DNA of 64,000 nucleotides from positions 992,001 through 1,056,000 of the forward strand of contig NZ_LPUX01000053.1 in the NCBI RefSeq assembly GCF_001651865.1, given 5' to 3'. A program made the position numbers and the translations under genes. Source of the DNA: Sinorhizobium glycinis. Lineage in GTDB: Bacteria; Pseudomonadota; Alphaproteobacteria; Rhizobiales; Rhizobiaceae. The notes beneath the pieces are model-generated. The model had not been told where the DNA came from. It made no database searches and worked only from the letters and a program-made list of their open reading frames with translations. Below are positions 28,963 through 37,313 of this stretch, in pieces; the stretch's first letter is position 1, and each line of letters opens with the position of its first letter.

Positions 28963-30000
28963 CTAGACGACGGCCCAGTAGAGGGGGAACATCGGATCGA
29001 AGACCGTGACCGGTCCGGCCTCGGTCTCGATCTTGGCGGGATAGCGGACCGGCTCGTCGCCCCTGCGCAGCGTGATCGTATCTTCGTTCACCGGTAGGCC
29101 ATACCAGGCGGGGCCGTTCAGCGAAGTGAAGGCCTCGAGCCGGTCGAGCGCCCCCTCCTCCTCGAAGACATGGGCGAGGCAGCTCAGCGTGTTGATGGAC
29201 GTATAGATGCCGGCGCAGCCGCAGGCGCATTCCTTGAGCGGATCGGCGTGCGGAGCGGAGTCGGTGCCGAGGAAGAACCGAACGTCCCCTGAAACCGTGG
29301 CCGCCCGCAGGGCCAGACGATGCGTCTCGCGCTTTGCGACAGGCAGGCAGTAATAATGCGGCTTGATACCGCCGACGAGAATGGCGTTGCGGTTGATGAT
29401 CAGGTGATGCGTGGTGATGGAACCCGCAAGATTGGCCGCGTGCTCCTTGATGTAGTCGATCCCATCCTTAGTCGTCACATGCTCCATGGTGATCCTGAGG
29501 TCGGGCAGGCGTCGGCGCAGCGGGTCAAGGACCGTTTCGATGAAGACGGCCTCGCGGTCGAAGATATCGACCTCAGGCGTCGTCACCTCGCCGTGGACGC
29601 AGAGCGGCATCCCGATCTCGGCCATGCGCTCGAGAACCGGCATCACCTTTGTGATGTCGCGCACACCGCTGTGCGAATTGGTGGTCGCGCCCGCCGGATA
29701 GAGTTTCACCGCCTTGACGAGGCCGTTTCTGAAACCGGTCTCGACGTCGTCCGGGTCGGTTCCCTCGGTCAGGTAGAGCGTCATCAACGGTTCGAACCGG
29801 TGACCTCGGGGCACAGCGGCAAGGATGCGTTCGCGATAGGCGGCCGCGTCGGCGGAGGTCACCACCGGCGGGACGAGATTGGGCATGATGATGGCGCGGG
29901 CGAAATGGCGGCTCGTGTCGGCAATGACACCGCGCAGCATGCCGCCGTCACGCAGATGGAGATGCCAATCGTCCGGGCGGCGGATAACGAGCTCTTGCAT
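28963..30000 (-). CDS. pyrC: Dihydroorotase (class II)
   Basis: Zinc enzyme forming dihydroorotate in pyrimidine synthesis, 345 residues. The metal-binding [10 protein letters not shown] is at 10-19, the carbamylated lysine lies in [17 protein letters not shown] near 98-114, further metal histidines are in LCVHGE and MEHVTTKDG, and the catalytic Asp is in FLGTDSAPH near 247. Length matches E. coli PyrC. Same-strand neighbour of pyrE. The 197 bases upstream up to frcK show no gene. Confidence 0.96.
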   Translation of the reverse strand: MQELVIRRPDDWHLHLRDGGMLRGVIADTSRHFARAIIMPNLVPPVVTSADAAAYRERILAAVPRGHRFEPLMTLYLTEGTDPDDVETGFRNGLVKAVKLYPAGATTNSHSGVRDITKVMPVLERMAEIGMPLCVHGEVTTPEVDIFDREAVFIETVLDPLRRRLPDLRITMEHVTTKDGIDYIKEHAANLAGSITTHHLIINRNAILVGGIKPHYYCLPVAKRETHRLALRAATVSGDVRFFLGTDSAPHADPLKECACGCAGIYTSINTLSCLAHVFEEEGALDRLEAFTSLNGPAWYGLPVNEDTITLRRGDEPVRYPAKIETEAGPVTVFDPMFPLYWAVV

Positions 30001-30197
30001 TTAAGCTTTCTCCCGATGCTCGCGCCCGATCCGCGCCGGCGGCATCAAGGCCGGCCAGTGCGCTTGAAAGGGGCGGTAACTCATGTGGTGAAACCGCGCC
30101 TCGATAACATCATTGCGCCGCCGAGTACAATGGGGTTTCGAAGAGGCAGAAAGCGGGATGCACGCGAAAACCGCATGCATTCGCTCGGAGCCCACCT

Positions 30198-30818
30198 TCA
30201 AAAATCTCGGATCACCCGATCGCTGGCGCGGCAGTTGCCGACGACGCGGCGGGCATTCGGGATGTCGTTGCCGAAGGCCTTTTTTCGTGCGGTCTCCTCA
30301 TCATAACCGTGGTCGTACCAGCGCTGCAGCAATCGCTGTTCGAGCACGTCGATGCCCGGATCGATGAAGATCGAATAGTCGAAGACGGCATCGAGCCCGC
30401 GCCATGGCGCCTCGTCGAGCAGCAGGTAATTCCCCTCAACGAGCACGATCCTCGTTCCCGGGGCAATTGCCCGGGCGGAGGCGATCGCCAGTTCGCGGGT
30501 CCGGTCGAACACCGGAACGAGCACCTCGCCGTCGTTGGCGCGCACGGCGGCGAGCGTCGAAAGGAAGGCCCGCACATCGAAAGTTTCGGGCGCGCCCTTG
30601 CGCGGCAGCAGGCCCTTCTCGATGAGGACGGCATTGTCCATGTGGAAACCGTCCATCGGCAGCACCGCGACGCTTTGCCCAGCTTCGGCAATCGCCTCGG
30701 CAAGGGCTTCGGAAAGCGTCGACTTACCGGCGCCCGGAGGCCCGGCAATGGCGACGATGAAACGGCCGGCGCCCGCCGCCCGTTTCAGGATCTCGTCCTT
30801 CAAGGACTGCACATTCAT
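30198..30818 (-). CDS. frcK: FrcK, P-loop kinase of the fructose transport operon
   Basis: A 206-residue P-loop kinase related to uridine kinase/pantothenate kinase. Walker A is IAGPPGAGKSTLSEAL near 24-39; PMDGFHMDNAVL near 55-66 holds the substrate-binding Asp and His; ILVEGNYLL-like VLVEGNYLLLDE near 123-134 follows. It overlaps frcA by ATGA. In S. meliloti frcBCAK encodes the fructose importer plus this kinase; its true substrate is not established, and it may not be the main fructokinase since frk is nearby. Confidence 0.9.
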   Translation of the reverse strand: MNVQSLKDEILKRAAGAGRFIVAIAGPPGAGKSTLSEALAEAIAEAGQSVAVLPMDGFHMDNAVLIEKGLLPRKGAPETFDVRAFLSTLAAVRANDGEVLVPVFDRTRELAIASARAIAPGTRIVLVEGNYLLLDEAPWRGLDAVFDYSIFIDPGIDVLEQRLLQRWYDHGYDEETARKKAFGNDIPNARRVVGNCRASDRVIRDF

Positions 30819-31597
30819 GCGGCGATTGCCTCGCCGGGCGGCGCCTTGGCACCGGTCATGAAGGCGACCGCATCCGACATGGTGTATTCCTTCGGATTGA
30901 TGACGCAGAGCCGACGGCCGAGGCGGTGGATATGGATCCGGTCCGCCACCTCGAAGACATGCGGCATGTTGTGCGAGATCAGCACGATCGGCAGGCCGCG
31001 GCGCCGGACGTCGAGGATCAGCTCCAGGACGCGCCGGCTCTCCTTGACGCCGAGGGCGGCGGTCGGCTCGTCCATGATGACGACCTTGGAGCCGAAAGCG
31101 GCAGCGCGCGCGACCGCCACGCCCTGGCGCTGGCCGCCCGAGAGCGTTTCCACTGCCTGGTTGATGTTCTGGATCGTCATCAGGCCGAGTTCCGAAAGCT
31201 TCGACCGGGCCATTTTCTCCATGGCCGAACGGTCGAGGGTGCGGAACAGCTTGCCGAAAAGGCCCGGCTTCCTGATCTCGCGACCGAGGAACATGTTGTC
31301 GGCGATCGAAAGCGCCGGCGACAGAGCGAGATTCTGATACACGGTCTCGATGCCGGCGGCGCGCGCCTCCATCGGCGAGCGGAAGTTTATCGGCTGGCCT
31401 TCGAGGCGGATTTCGCCTTCGTCAGGAGTGATGGCGCCGGAGATCGCCTTGATCATCGAGGACTTGCCGGCGCCGTTGTCGCCGATCACCGCGAGGATTT
31501 CACCCGGATAGAGGTCGAAATCGGCGTGATCGAGGGCGGTGACACGGCCATAGCGTTTGACGAGACCGCGGGCGGTGAGAATGGGTTGCTGTGCCAT
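30815..31597 (-). CDS. frcA: Fructose ABC transporter ATPase FrcA
   Basis: A 260-residue ABC ATPase with a single nucleotide-binding domain, which is the FrcA form; most CUT2 sugar importers have a doubled ATPase of about 500 residues. Walker A is GDNGAGKSSMIKAI, the Q-loop lies in ETVYQNLALSP, signature LSGGQRQGVAVARA, Walker B VVIMDEPTAALG, and switch His in VLISHNMPHV. The ATG shares one base with the frcC stop (TAATG). It energises uptake of fructose, and in S. meliloti also mannose and ribose. Confidence 0.94.
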   Translation of the reverse strand: MAQQPILTARGLVKRYGRVTALDHADFDLYPGEILAVIGDNGAGKSSMIKAISGAITPDEGEIRLEGQPINFRSPMEARAAGIETVYQNLALSPALSIADNMFLGREIRKPGLFGKLFRTLDRSAMEKMARSKLSELGLMTIQNINQAVETLSGGQRQGVAVARAAAFGSKVVIMDEPTAALGVKESRRVLELILDVRRRGLPIVLISHNMPHVFEVADRIHIHRLGRRLCVINPKEYTMSDAVAFMTGAKAPPGEAIAA

Positions 31598-32682
31598 TAA
31601 GCTGCTACCTTTCTGATCCACTGGTCGATTGCGACGGCGGAGATGATGAGCACGCCGGTCAGGAAGACTTTCCATTGCGGGTCGGCGCCGAGCATGTTGA
31701 GGCCCATCGACACGACGCCGACAATCATCGCGCCGATCAGCGTCCCGAGGATCGAGCCGCGGCCGCCGAAGAGCGAGATGCCGCCGATCACCGCTGCGGT
31801 AATGGCCTGCAGGTTATAGTCGGTCACGGCTGCCGACGGGGAGATCGAGCCGTTGCGGCCGATCGAGACCCAGGCGGCGAGCGCCGCGATCAGGCCGGCG
31901 ATCGTGTAGGCGCTGAGGAGCACCTTGCCGACGCGGATACCGGAGAGCTTGGCCGCCTCCGGATCGTCGCCGACCGCGTAGAGATGCCGTCCCCAGGCGG
32001 TGTGGTTCAGCGCGTACCAGAGGCCGAAGACCAAAAGCACCATGCTGATCACGCCAAGCGTCAGAACGGCCGTGCCGATCTTGAAGCTGACGCCGAAGAC
32101 ATGCAGCCACTGCGTGACCGCGGTCACGTCCGCCTCGCGGATCGTCGCGTTCTCCGAGTAGATGAAGTTCGTCGACATGATCACGTACCAGGTGCCGAGC
32201 GTGACGATGAAGGGCGGCAGCTTCAGGCGAGAAACCAGAAGGCCGTTCAAGAGGCCGCAGGCGCCGCCCACCACGAATCCGGCCGCCACGGCCAGTGGCG
32301 CCGGCAGGCCGTAGGTCACGGCGCAATTGCCCATGACGACGGCCGAGATGACCATGATGACGCCGATCGAAAGATCGATGCCGGCCGTCAGGATCACCAG
32401 CGTCTGCGCCGCGCCGAGCATGCCGACGATGGCGATCTGCTGCAGGATCAGCGTCAGCGTGTAGGACGAGAAGAACCTGCCGCCGATCGCGAGACCGAAC
32501 ACAAGGATCGAGGCGACGAGCACGACGAACGGCACGGCGGCCGGCGTCGAATGCAGGAAATGCTGAACTTTTTGAAGCGGCGTCTTGTCATGCGTGTCGA
32601 AAGACGCCACTTCCGTCGAACTGTTGACCAGGACCTTTTCGAACTCCTGGGATGGTTGTGCGGCTGTGTTTGGCTCGGCCAT
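31597..32682 (-). CDS. frcC: Fructose ABC transporter permease FrcC
   Basis: CUT2-type permease of 361 residues with about ten membrane helices after a roughly 40-residue cytoplasmic N terminus. The family segments GRFFSSYTLTLILQQIAIVGMLGAAQTLVILTAGIDLSIG near 75-115 and AAVIGGISLFGGRGSILGTLIGA near 295-320 are present. The start at 32682 is supported by GGGAGGAG 5 bases upstream; the frame runs to 32712. It follows frcB by 289 bases, a long gap that contains a hairpin. Confidence 0.93.
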   Translation of the reverse strand: MAEPNTAAQPSQEFEKVLVNSSTEVASFDTHDKTPLQKVQHFLHSTPAAVPFVVLVASILVFGLAIGGRFFSSYTLTLILQQIAIVGMLGAAQTLVILTAGIDLSIGVIMVISAVVMGNCAVTYGLPAPLAVAAGFVVGGACGLLNGLLVSRLKLPPFIVTLGTWYVIMSTNFIYSENATIREADVTAVTQWLHVFGVSFKIGTAVLTLGVISMVLLVFGLWYALNHTAWGRHLYAVGDDPEAAKLSGIRVGKVLLSAYTIAGLIAALAAWVSIGRNGSISPSAAVTDYNLQAITAAVIGGISLFGGRGSILGTLIGAMIVGVVSMGLNMLGADPQWKVFLTGVLIISAVAIDQWIRKVAA

Positions 32683-32916
32683 GGAGACTCCTCCCATAAG
32701 CCCCACGCTCAAGTGGGGCGCATTATTGCCGGATGCGCGGCCCGCCGATGATAGCGGCGAGTTCCAGAATTCCGATCAAGGTAAGTCCGGATCAACGTTA
32801 TCCCGCTTCCGGTTCATGATCGGTGCAAGAAGCGGGACGCGCGGCATCGCGACTTCCATTATCCCGCTCTCAAATTTGCGCAGGTTTCGCGCCTTGTCAA
32901 AGACGTTGGCTTACGC

Positions 32917-32940
32917 GAAGGGCGGCCGGGGCCGCCCTTC
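32917..32940 (-). promoter_or_regulatory. Hairpin between frcB and frcC
   Basis: A perfect 10-bp stem GAAGGGCGGC / GCCGCCCTTC with a 4-base loop, 31 bases after the frcB stop. No T run follows on the minus strand, so it more likely protects frcB mRNA from 3' decay or partly terminates, leaving binding protein in excess over permease. Confidence 0.65.
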
Positions 32941-32971
32941 CGTCATTTCATGGGATCGAGGAAGCGGGCGA

Positions 32972-33997
32972 TCAGCCCCAGCACTTATCCGTGCCAACCT
33001 TGGTGTCGATCGATTCGACGCCGGCGGCCGGCTTGTCGGTGACGAGCGCGACGCCCGTATCGAAGAAGTCCTTGCCTTCGGTCGGCTTCGGCTTCTCGCC
33101 GGTCTCGGCGAACTTCTTGATCGCCTCGATGCCGAGCGAGGCCATCATCAGCGGATATTGCTGCGAGGTGGCACCGATGACGCCTTCGGCAACGGACTTG
33201 ACGCCCGGGCAGCCGCCGTCGACCGACACGATCAGCACGTCCTTCTCCTTGCCGACGGCCTTGAGCGCCTGATAGGCGCCGACGGCGGCCGGCTCGTTGA
33301 TGGTGTGGATGACGTTGATGTCCGGGTCCTTCTGCAGAAGGTTTTCCATCGCCGTGCGGCCGCCTTCCTCGTTGCCGTTCGTCACGTCATGGCCGACGAT
33401 GCGCGGATCGTCCTCGTCGCCGATCTTGTTCGGATCCTTGGGATCGATACCGAAGCCGATCATGAAGCCCTGGTCACGCAGCACGTCGACCGTCGGCTGC
33501 GACGGAGTCAGATCCAGGAAGCCGACCTTTGCGGTCTTCGCGCCCTCACCCATCGTTGCGGCCGCCCACTGGCCGATCAGCTTGCCCGCCAGCAGATTGT
33601 CCGTTGCAAATGTGGCGTCTGCAGCCGTCGCCGGATCGAGCGGCGTGTCGAGGGCGATCACGAGAACGCCTGCGTCCTGCGCCTTCTTGACCTGATCGAC
33701 GATCGCCTTGGTGTCGGATGCGGCAATGAGAATGCCCTTGGCGCCATCGGCGATGCAGGACTCGATAGCGGCAACCTGGCTGTCGTGGTCACCATCGACC
33801 TTGCCGGCATAGGCCTTCAGCGTGACGCCGAGTTCCTGGGCCTTGGCAGTCGCACCTTCCTTCATCTTCACGAAGAAGGGGTTGGTGTCGGTCTTGGTGA
33901 TGAGGCAGGCGGAAACGTCGGCCGCCTGCGACGGCGACGCGAAGGCAACGCCCAGTGCGAGCGCGCCGAATGCGGTGGAAAGAACAGTTTTCTTCAT
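32972..33997 (-). CDS. frcB: Periplasmic fructose-binding protein FrcB
   Basis: Substrate-binding protein of the Frc importer, 341 residues, very close to S. meliloti FrcB over its length as I recall it. The signal peptide is [25 protein letters not shown], cleaved after A25, and the mature protein starts [24 protein letters not shown]. Peripla_BP_4 features include [19 protein letters not shown] and [17 protein letters not shown] use ATG at 33997; a TTG lies directly before it, but GGGAGG is better spaced for the ATG. Confidence 0.95.
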   Translation of the reverse strand: MKKTVLSTAFGALALGVAFASPSQAADVSACLITKTDTNPFFVKMKEGATAKAQELGVTLKAYAGKVDGDHDSQVAAIESCIADGAKGILIAASDTKAIVDQVKKAQDAGVLVIALDTPLDPATAADATFATDNLLAGKLIGQWAAATMGEGAKTAKVGFLDLTPSQPTVDVLRDQGFMIGFGIDPKDPNKIGDEDDPRIVGHDVTNGNEEGGRTAMENLLQKDPDINVIHTINEPAAVGAYQALKAVGKEKDVLIVSVDGGCPGVKSVAEGVIGATSQQYPLMMASLGIEAIKKFAETGEKPKPTEGKDFFDTGVALVTDKPAAGVESIDTKVGTDKCWG

Positions 33998-34123
33998 CAA
34001 ACCCTCCCAAGGATCAATAATGCCGGTGACCGGCCTTCAGGCTTCGCCGTCGCAGCATTCTCCTTCCGCTGCCACGGCGCTTCCGAGCGTCAATCAAACA
34101 CCAAATTTTCGGGGTGTCAATAA

Positions 34124-34144
34124 ATAAATCAAATTGAATTATTA
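34124..34144. promoter_or_regulatory. Candidate FrcR operator in the frcB-frcR intergenic region
   Basis: A 21-bp near-palindrome in an otherwise GC-rich gap: AATAA-a-TCAA-a-TTGA-a-TTATT, where the three lower-case positions are the only bases that break symmetry. It lies 127 bases before frcB and 55 bases before frcR, between the divergent genes. ROK-family regulators typically bind AT-rich palindromes next to their own gene. Binding by FrcR is inference. Confidence 0.6.
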
Positions 34145-34198
34145 TCTGGATGTGGCATTCTGCGTCCAGCGGCCGATGCCAACGGGAGGAGCGGTGGC

Positions 34199-35431
34199 GT
34201 GTCACTGATAGAAGATCCAAACCGGGGATCGGCGCAACCGGATGTCATCGACCCGAGCGGCGGGGCGAACCAGACGCGCGTGCGCGCCTATAACGAGCGG
34301 CTGGTCATGTCGCTGGTGCGCCGCCACGGCAGCCTGTCAAAGGCGGAAATTGCGCGCCGGTCCGGCCTTTCCGCCCAGACCGTCTCGGTCATCATGCGCG
34401 CGCTCGAGGCCGACGGGATGCTCGTCCGTGGCGCGCCGGTGCGCGGCCGCGTCGGGCAGCCGTCTATTCCGATGCGCCTCAATCCCGATGCCGCCTACTC
34501 CTTCGGGGTCAAGATCGGCCGGCGCAGCGCCGACCTGGTGCTGATGGATTTCCTCGGCAACATCCGGCTGCATCTGCACCAGATCCACACCTATCCGCTC
34601 CCCGACGAGCTTGTGACCTTCATCGTCGAGGGAATGAGCAAACTCGAACGGCAACTCGGTCCGGGCGAACGCAAACGCATCGCCGGCGTCGGCATCGCGA
34701 CGCCCTTTGAGTTGTGGAACTGGGCCGAGGAGGTCGGCGCGCCGCCTGAAGAGATGGACAAATGGCGCGACTTCGACCTTCAGGCCGCTGTTGCGGCGCG
34801 GACCGCCCATTCCGTCTTCCTCCAGAACGACGGCACCAGCGCCTGCGGGGCGGAGCTCGCCTTCGGCGTCGGCGCCAACTATCCGGATTTCGTGTATTTC
34901 TATATCGGCTCGTTCATCGGCGGCGGCGTCGTGCTCAACTCCGCGCTCTTCTCGGGCCGGACCGGCACAGCCGGTGCGGTGGGTCCGCTGCCGGTCTCGG
35001 GCAAGGACGGCAAGACAACGCAACTGCTGAAGATCGCCTCGGTCTTCGTGCTCGAGAAGCTGTTGCGCGAACGCGGCGTGGATCCCAAGCCGCTCTGGTA
35101 TTCCGCCGACGACTGGATCGATTTCGGCGAACCTCTTGAAGTCTGGATCCAGGATTCGGCGTCCGCGCTGGCCCAGGCCATCGTCTCGGCCGTCTCCATC
35201 GTCGATTTTTCCGCCGCCGTGATCGACGGCGGTTTCCCGCCCTGGGTACGGGCCCGCCTGCTGACGGCGACGCGCAAGGCGCTGCAGACCCTCGACCTGC
35301 AGGGCGTAACGGTCCCGGACATCGTCGAAGGCGCGGTCGGAAGCCACGCCCGGGCGATCGGCGGGGCGAGCCTGCCGCTCTTCTCCCGCTACCTGCTCGA
35401 TACCAACGTCCTCTTCAAGGAGCTTACGTGA
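34199..35431 (+). CDS. frcR: ROK-family transcriptional regulator FrcR
   Basis: A 410-residue ROK repressor: N-terminal winged helix near 30-85 (VRRHGSLSKAEIARRSGLSAQTVSVIMRALEADGMLVRG) and a sugar-kinase-like C-terminal domain near 95-390 (SFGVKIGRRSADLVLMD, FLQNDGTSACGAELAFG, YFYIGSFIGGGVVLN). The start is GTG with GGAGGA 9 bases upstream. Divergent from frcBCAK, it most likely represses that operon and responds to a sugar. The catalytic DGT-type Asp survives (NDGTSA), but kinase activity is not expected from the context. Confidence 0.9.
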   Translation: MSLIEDPNRGSAQPDVIDPSGGANQTRVRAYNERLVMSLVRRHGSLSKAEIARRSGLSAQTVSVIMRALEADGMLVRGAPVRGRVGQPSIPMRLNPDAAYSFGVKIGRRSADLVLMDFLGNIRLHLHQIHTYPLPDELVTFIVEGMSKLERQLGPGERKRIAGVGIATPFELWNWAEEVGAPPEEMDKWRDFDLQAAVAARTAHSVFLQNDGTSACGAELAFGVGANYPDFVYFYIGSFIGGGVVLNSALFSGRTGTAGAVGPLPVSGKDGKTTQLLKIASVFVLEKLLRERGVDPKPLWYSADDWIDFGEPLEVWIQDSASALAQAIVSAVSIVDFSAAVIDGGFPPWVRARLLTATRKALQTLDLQGVTVPDIVEGAVGSHARAIGGASLPLFSRYLLDTNVLFKELT

Positions 35432-35859
35432 TGCTGAAAGGAATAGACCCCATACTGAGCCCGGAATTGCTTGCCGCGCTCAGGGCTATGGGGCATGGCG
35501 ACGAGATCGCCCTTGTCGACGGGAACTATCCGGGCCAGGAGCATGCTCGCCGGCTGGTGCGGCTCGACGGCCACTCTCTCGTCCCGGTCCTCGATGCCAT
35601 CCTCAGCGTGCTGCCGATCGACGATTTCGTGCCGGAGGCGATCTTCCGCGCGACCGTCAAGCAGGACAAGGACGCGCTCGACCCGGTGCATCGGGACATT
35701 ATCGAATGCTGCCGCAAGCACGAGCCGAAGCGGCCGGTCGTTCCGCTTCTCGGCGCTGAATTCTATCCGCGGGTGAAAGCCGCCCATACGGTCGTGCAGA
35801 CCAGCGAGCCGCGCCTCTACGGCAACGTCATTCTGCGCAAGGGCGTGATCTATCCCTGA
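35431..35859 (+). CDS. RbsD/FucU family sugar mutarotase
   Basis: A 142-residue protein of the RbsD/FucU family, which speeds interconversion of sugar anomers so that kinases get the right form. Motifs: LSPELLAALRAMGHGDEIALVDGNYPG near 8-34 with the catalytic His, and a C-terminal ETSEPRLYGNVILRKGV-like segment (QTSEPRLYGNVILRKGVI). The ATG overlaps the frcR stop (TGATG) and AAGGAG is 8 bases upstream, so it is coupled to frcR. Likely acts on fructose or ribose brought in by Frc; specificity is inferred. Confidence 0.9.
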   Translation: MLKGIDPILSPELLAALRAMGHGDEIALVDGNYPGQEHARRLVRLDGHSLVPVLDAILSVLPIDDFVPEAIFRATVKQDKDALDPVHRDIIECCRKHEPKRPVVPLLGAEFYPRVKAAHTVVQTSEPRLYGNVILRKGVIYP

Positions 35860-35875
35860 GCCATCCCGTAACGCA

Positions 35876-35906
35876 AAGAACCCGCCGGTCGTGCCGGCGG
35901 GTTCTT
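35876..35906. terminator. Bidirectional-type hairpin after the mutarotase gene
   Basis: A perfect 13-bp stem AAGAACCCGCCGG / CCGGCGGGTTCTT with a 5-base loop, with A-rich flank on one side. It lies between the convergent mutarotase and DoxX genes and can stop both. Confidence 0.85.
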
Positions 35907-35932
35907 CCTATCATCCGATGATGTCCGTCACC

Positions 35933-36370
35933 TCAGGCAGCGACAGTCCTGCCGAGGCGGGCGTCAAGCGAGAGCGCTCCGGGGCCAAAGCCGGCAAGCA
36001 CCAGGAAGGCGCCGGCAATGGTGATGTTCTTCATCATCATGATCTGGTTGAACACCGACAGAAGGCCGTTCGCCGCTTCCGGGAAGCCGGGAATGTTGAT
36101 CGGGCCGTTATGGAAGACGAAAGCCGTGACAAGGCAGAAGGCGGCGAGCAGGTAGGAAGCGATGCGCGTCTGGAAGCCGACCAGAACGGCAAGGCCCGCG
36201 ACCAATTCGAAAAGACCGGCGAGATAGGCGAGCGCGGTTGCCGCCGGCCATCCGGCATTGGTGATCATGCCGGCCGTACCCGCCGGATCGGTGAGCTTGC
36301 CGAAGCCGGAGACGATGAAAATGATCGAGAGAAGAACGCGCCCGATGAGGACGATGACAGTCTGAGACAT
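35933..36370 (-). CDS. DoxX family membrane protein
   Basis: A 145-residue four-helix membrane protein of the DoxX family: VLLSIIFIVSGFGKLTDPAGT near 11-31, LAYLAGLFELVAGLAVLVG near 47-65, SYLLAAFCLVTAFVFH near 72-87, and ITIAGAFLVLAGFGPGALSLD at the end. Many DoxX proteins are quinone-linked oxidoreductase subunits, but this group has no assigned role. The ATG at 36370 has AGGAG 9 bases upstream. It is divergent from clr, with a shared gap of 233 bases. Confidence 0.9.
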   Translation of the reverse strand: MSQTVIVLIGRVLLSIIFIVSGFGKLTDPAGTAGMITNAGWPAATALAYLAGLFELVAGLAVLVGFQTRIASYLLAAFCLVTAFVFHNGPINIPGFPEAANGLLSVFNQIMMMKNITIAGAFLVLAGFGPGALSLDARLGRTVAA

Positions 36371-36603
36371 GCACGAGGCTCCTGTTGGAAACTGATTTGG
36401 CGATAGCAATATCAGCATTTCCCGAATCGGCCAGCCGCCTTGGCGGAAACAGATCGTTCACAATTTCGCGACGACGAGGTGATATCGTCAACCCGATGGC
36501 GTCGACATCCGACAATGCCCCATTCGCCAAGCTCTTTTCTGTTGCAAGAGGCCGCGACTGGTGTGAAGAATTTCCGCGCGTCGAGGGCACGCGGGGAAAT
36601 CTC

Positions 36604-37308
36604 ATGACCGAAATCAACCGGAGTCCCGCCTTCTGGCGGTCCTTTCCGATTTTCGAAGAGTTCGACAAGGAAACGCTCTGCGAACTCGCCGACATCGCCA
36701 GCTACCGGAAATGGCCGGCCGGCACCGTCATCTTCCAGCGCGGCGATGAAGGCAACTATATGATCGTCGTGGTTTCCGGGCGCATCAAGCTTTCGCTGTT
36801 CACGCCACAGGGCCGCGAGCTGATGCTGCGCCAGCACGAGGCGGGGGCGCTGTTCGGCGAAATGGCGGTGCTCGACGACCAGCCGCGCTCGGCCGATGCA
36901 ACCGCGGTCACCGCCGCCGAGGGCTATGTGATCGGCAAGAAGGCCTTTCTCGATCTCATCACTCAGAAACCGAAGATCGCCGAGGCGGTCATCCGCTTCC
37001 TCTGCGCGCAGCTGCGCGACACGACGGACCGGCTGGAGACGATCGCGCTCTACGACCTCAACGCCCGCGTGGCACGCTTTTTCCTGGCGACGCTCCGGCA
37101 GATCCACGGGAACGAACTGCCGGCCAGCGCCAATCTTCGCCTGACCCTGAGCCAGACCGATATCGCCGCCATTCTCGGCGCAAGCCGGCCGAAGGTGAAC
37201 CGTGCCATTCTCTGGCTGGAGGATAGCGGCGCTCTCAAGCGGACGGACGGCATCATCTCGTGTAATGTGGGACGCCTGCTGACGATCGCCGATCCACCGG
37301 AGGACTAG
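36604..37308 (+). CDS. clr: Clr, Crp-like cAMP-responsive regulator
   Basis: A 234-residue Crp/Fnr-family regulator. The cyclic nucleotide domain covers about 15-130, with the phosphate-binding cassette FGEMAVLDDQPRSADATA near 86-103, whose Arg-Ser matches cAMP binders. The helix-turn-helix is in LTLSQTDIAAILGASRPKVNRAILWLE near 180-206. In S. meliloti Clr binds cAMP and activates genes in symbiosis. Start at 36604 is chosen for GGGGAAA upstream and family length. The gene is 5 bases from the adenylate cyclase, so ligand producer and sensor are co-transcribed. Confidence 0.9.
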   Translation: MTEINRSPAFWRSFPIFEEFDKETLCELADIASYRKWPAGTVIFQRGDEGNYMIVVVSGRIKLSLFTPQGRELMLRQHEAGALFGEMAVLDDQPRSADATAVTAAEGYVIGKKAFLDLITQKPKIAEAVIRFLCAQLRDTTDRLETIALYDLNARVARFFLATLRQIHGNELPASANLRLTLSQTDIAAILGASRPKVNRAILWLEDSGALKRTDGIISCNVGRLLTIADPPED

Positions 37309-37313
37309 GCCGA

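Noticed and set aside
28939-29230. Longer pyrE start at 29230
   Set aside because: It would overlap pyrC by about 270 bases; the ATG at 28939 has a strong ribosome site and the normal family N terminus.
36385-36603. Upstream extension of the clr frame to 36385
   Set aside because: It would add 73 residues before the Crp-like domain with no resemblance to the family and would run through the probable promoter.
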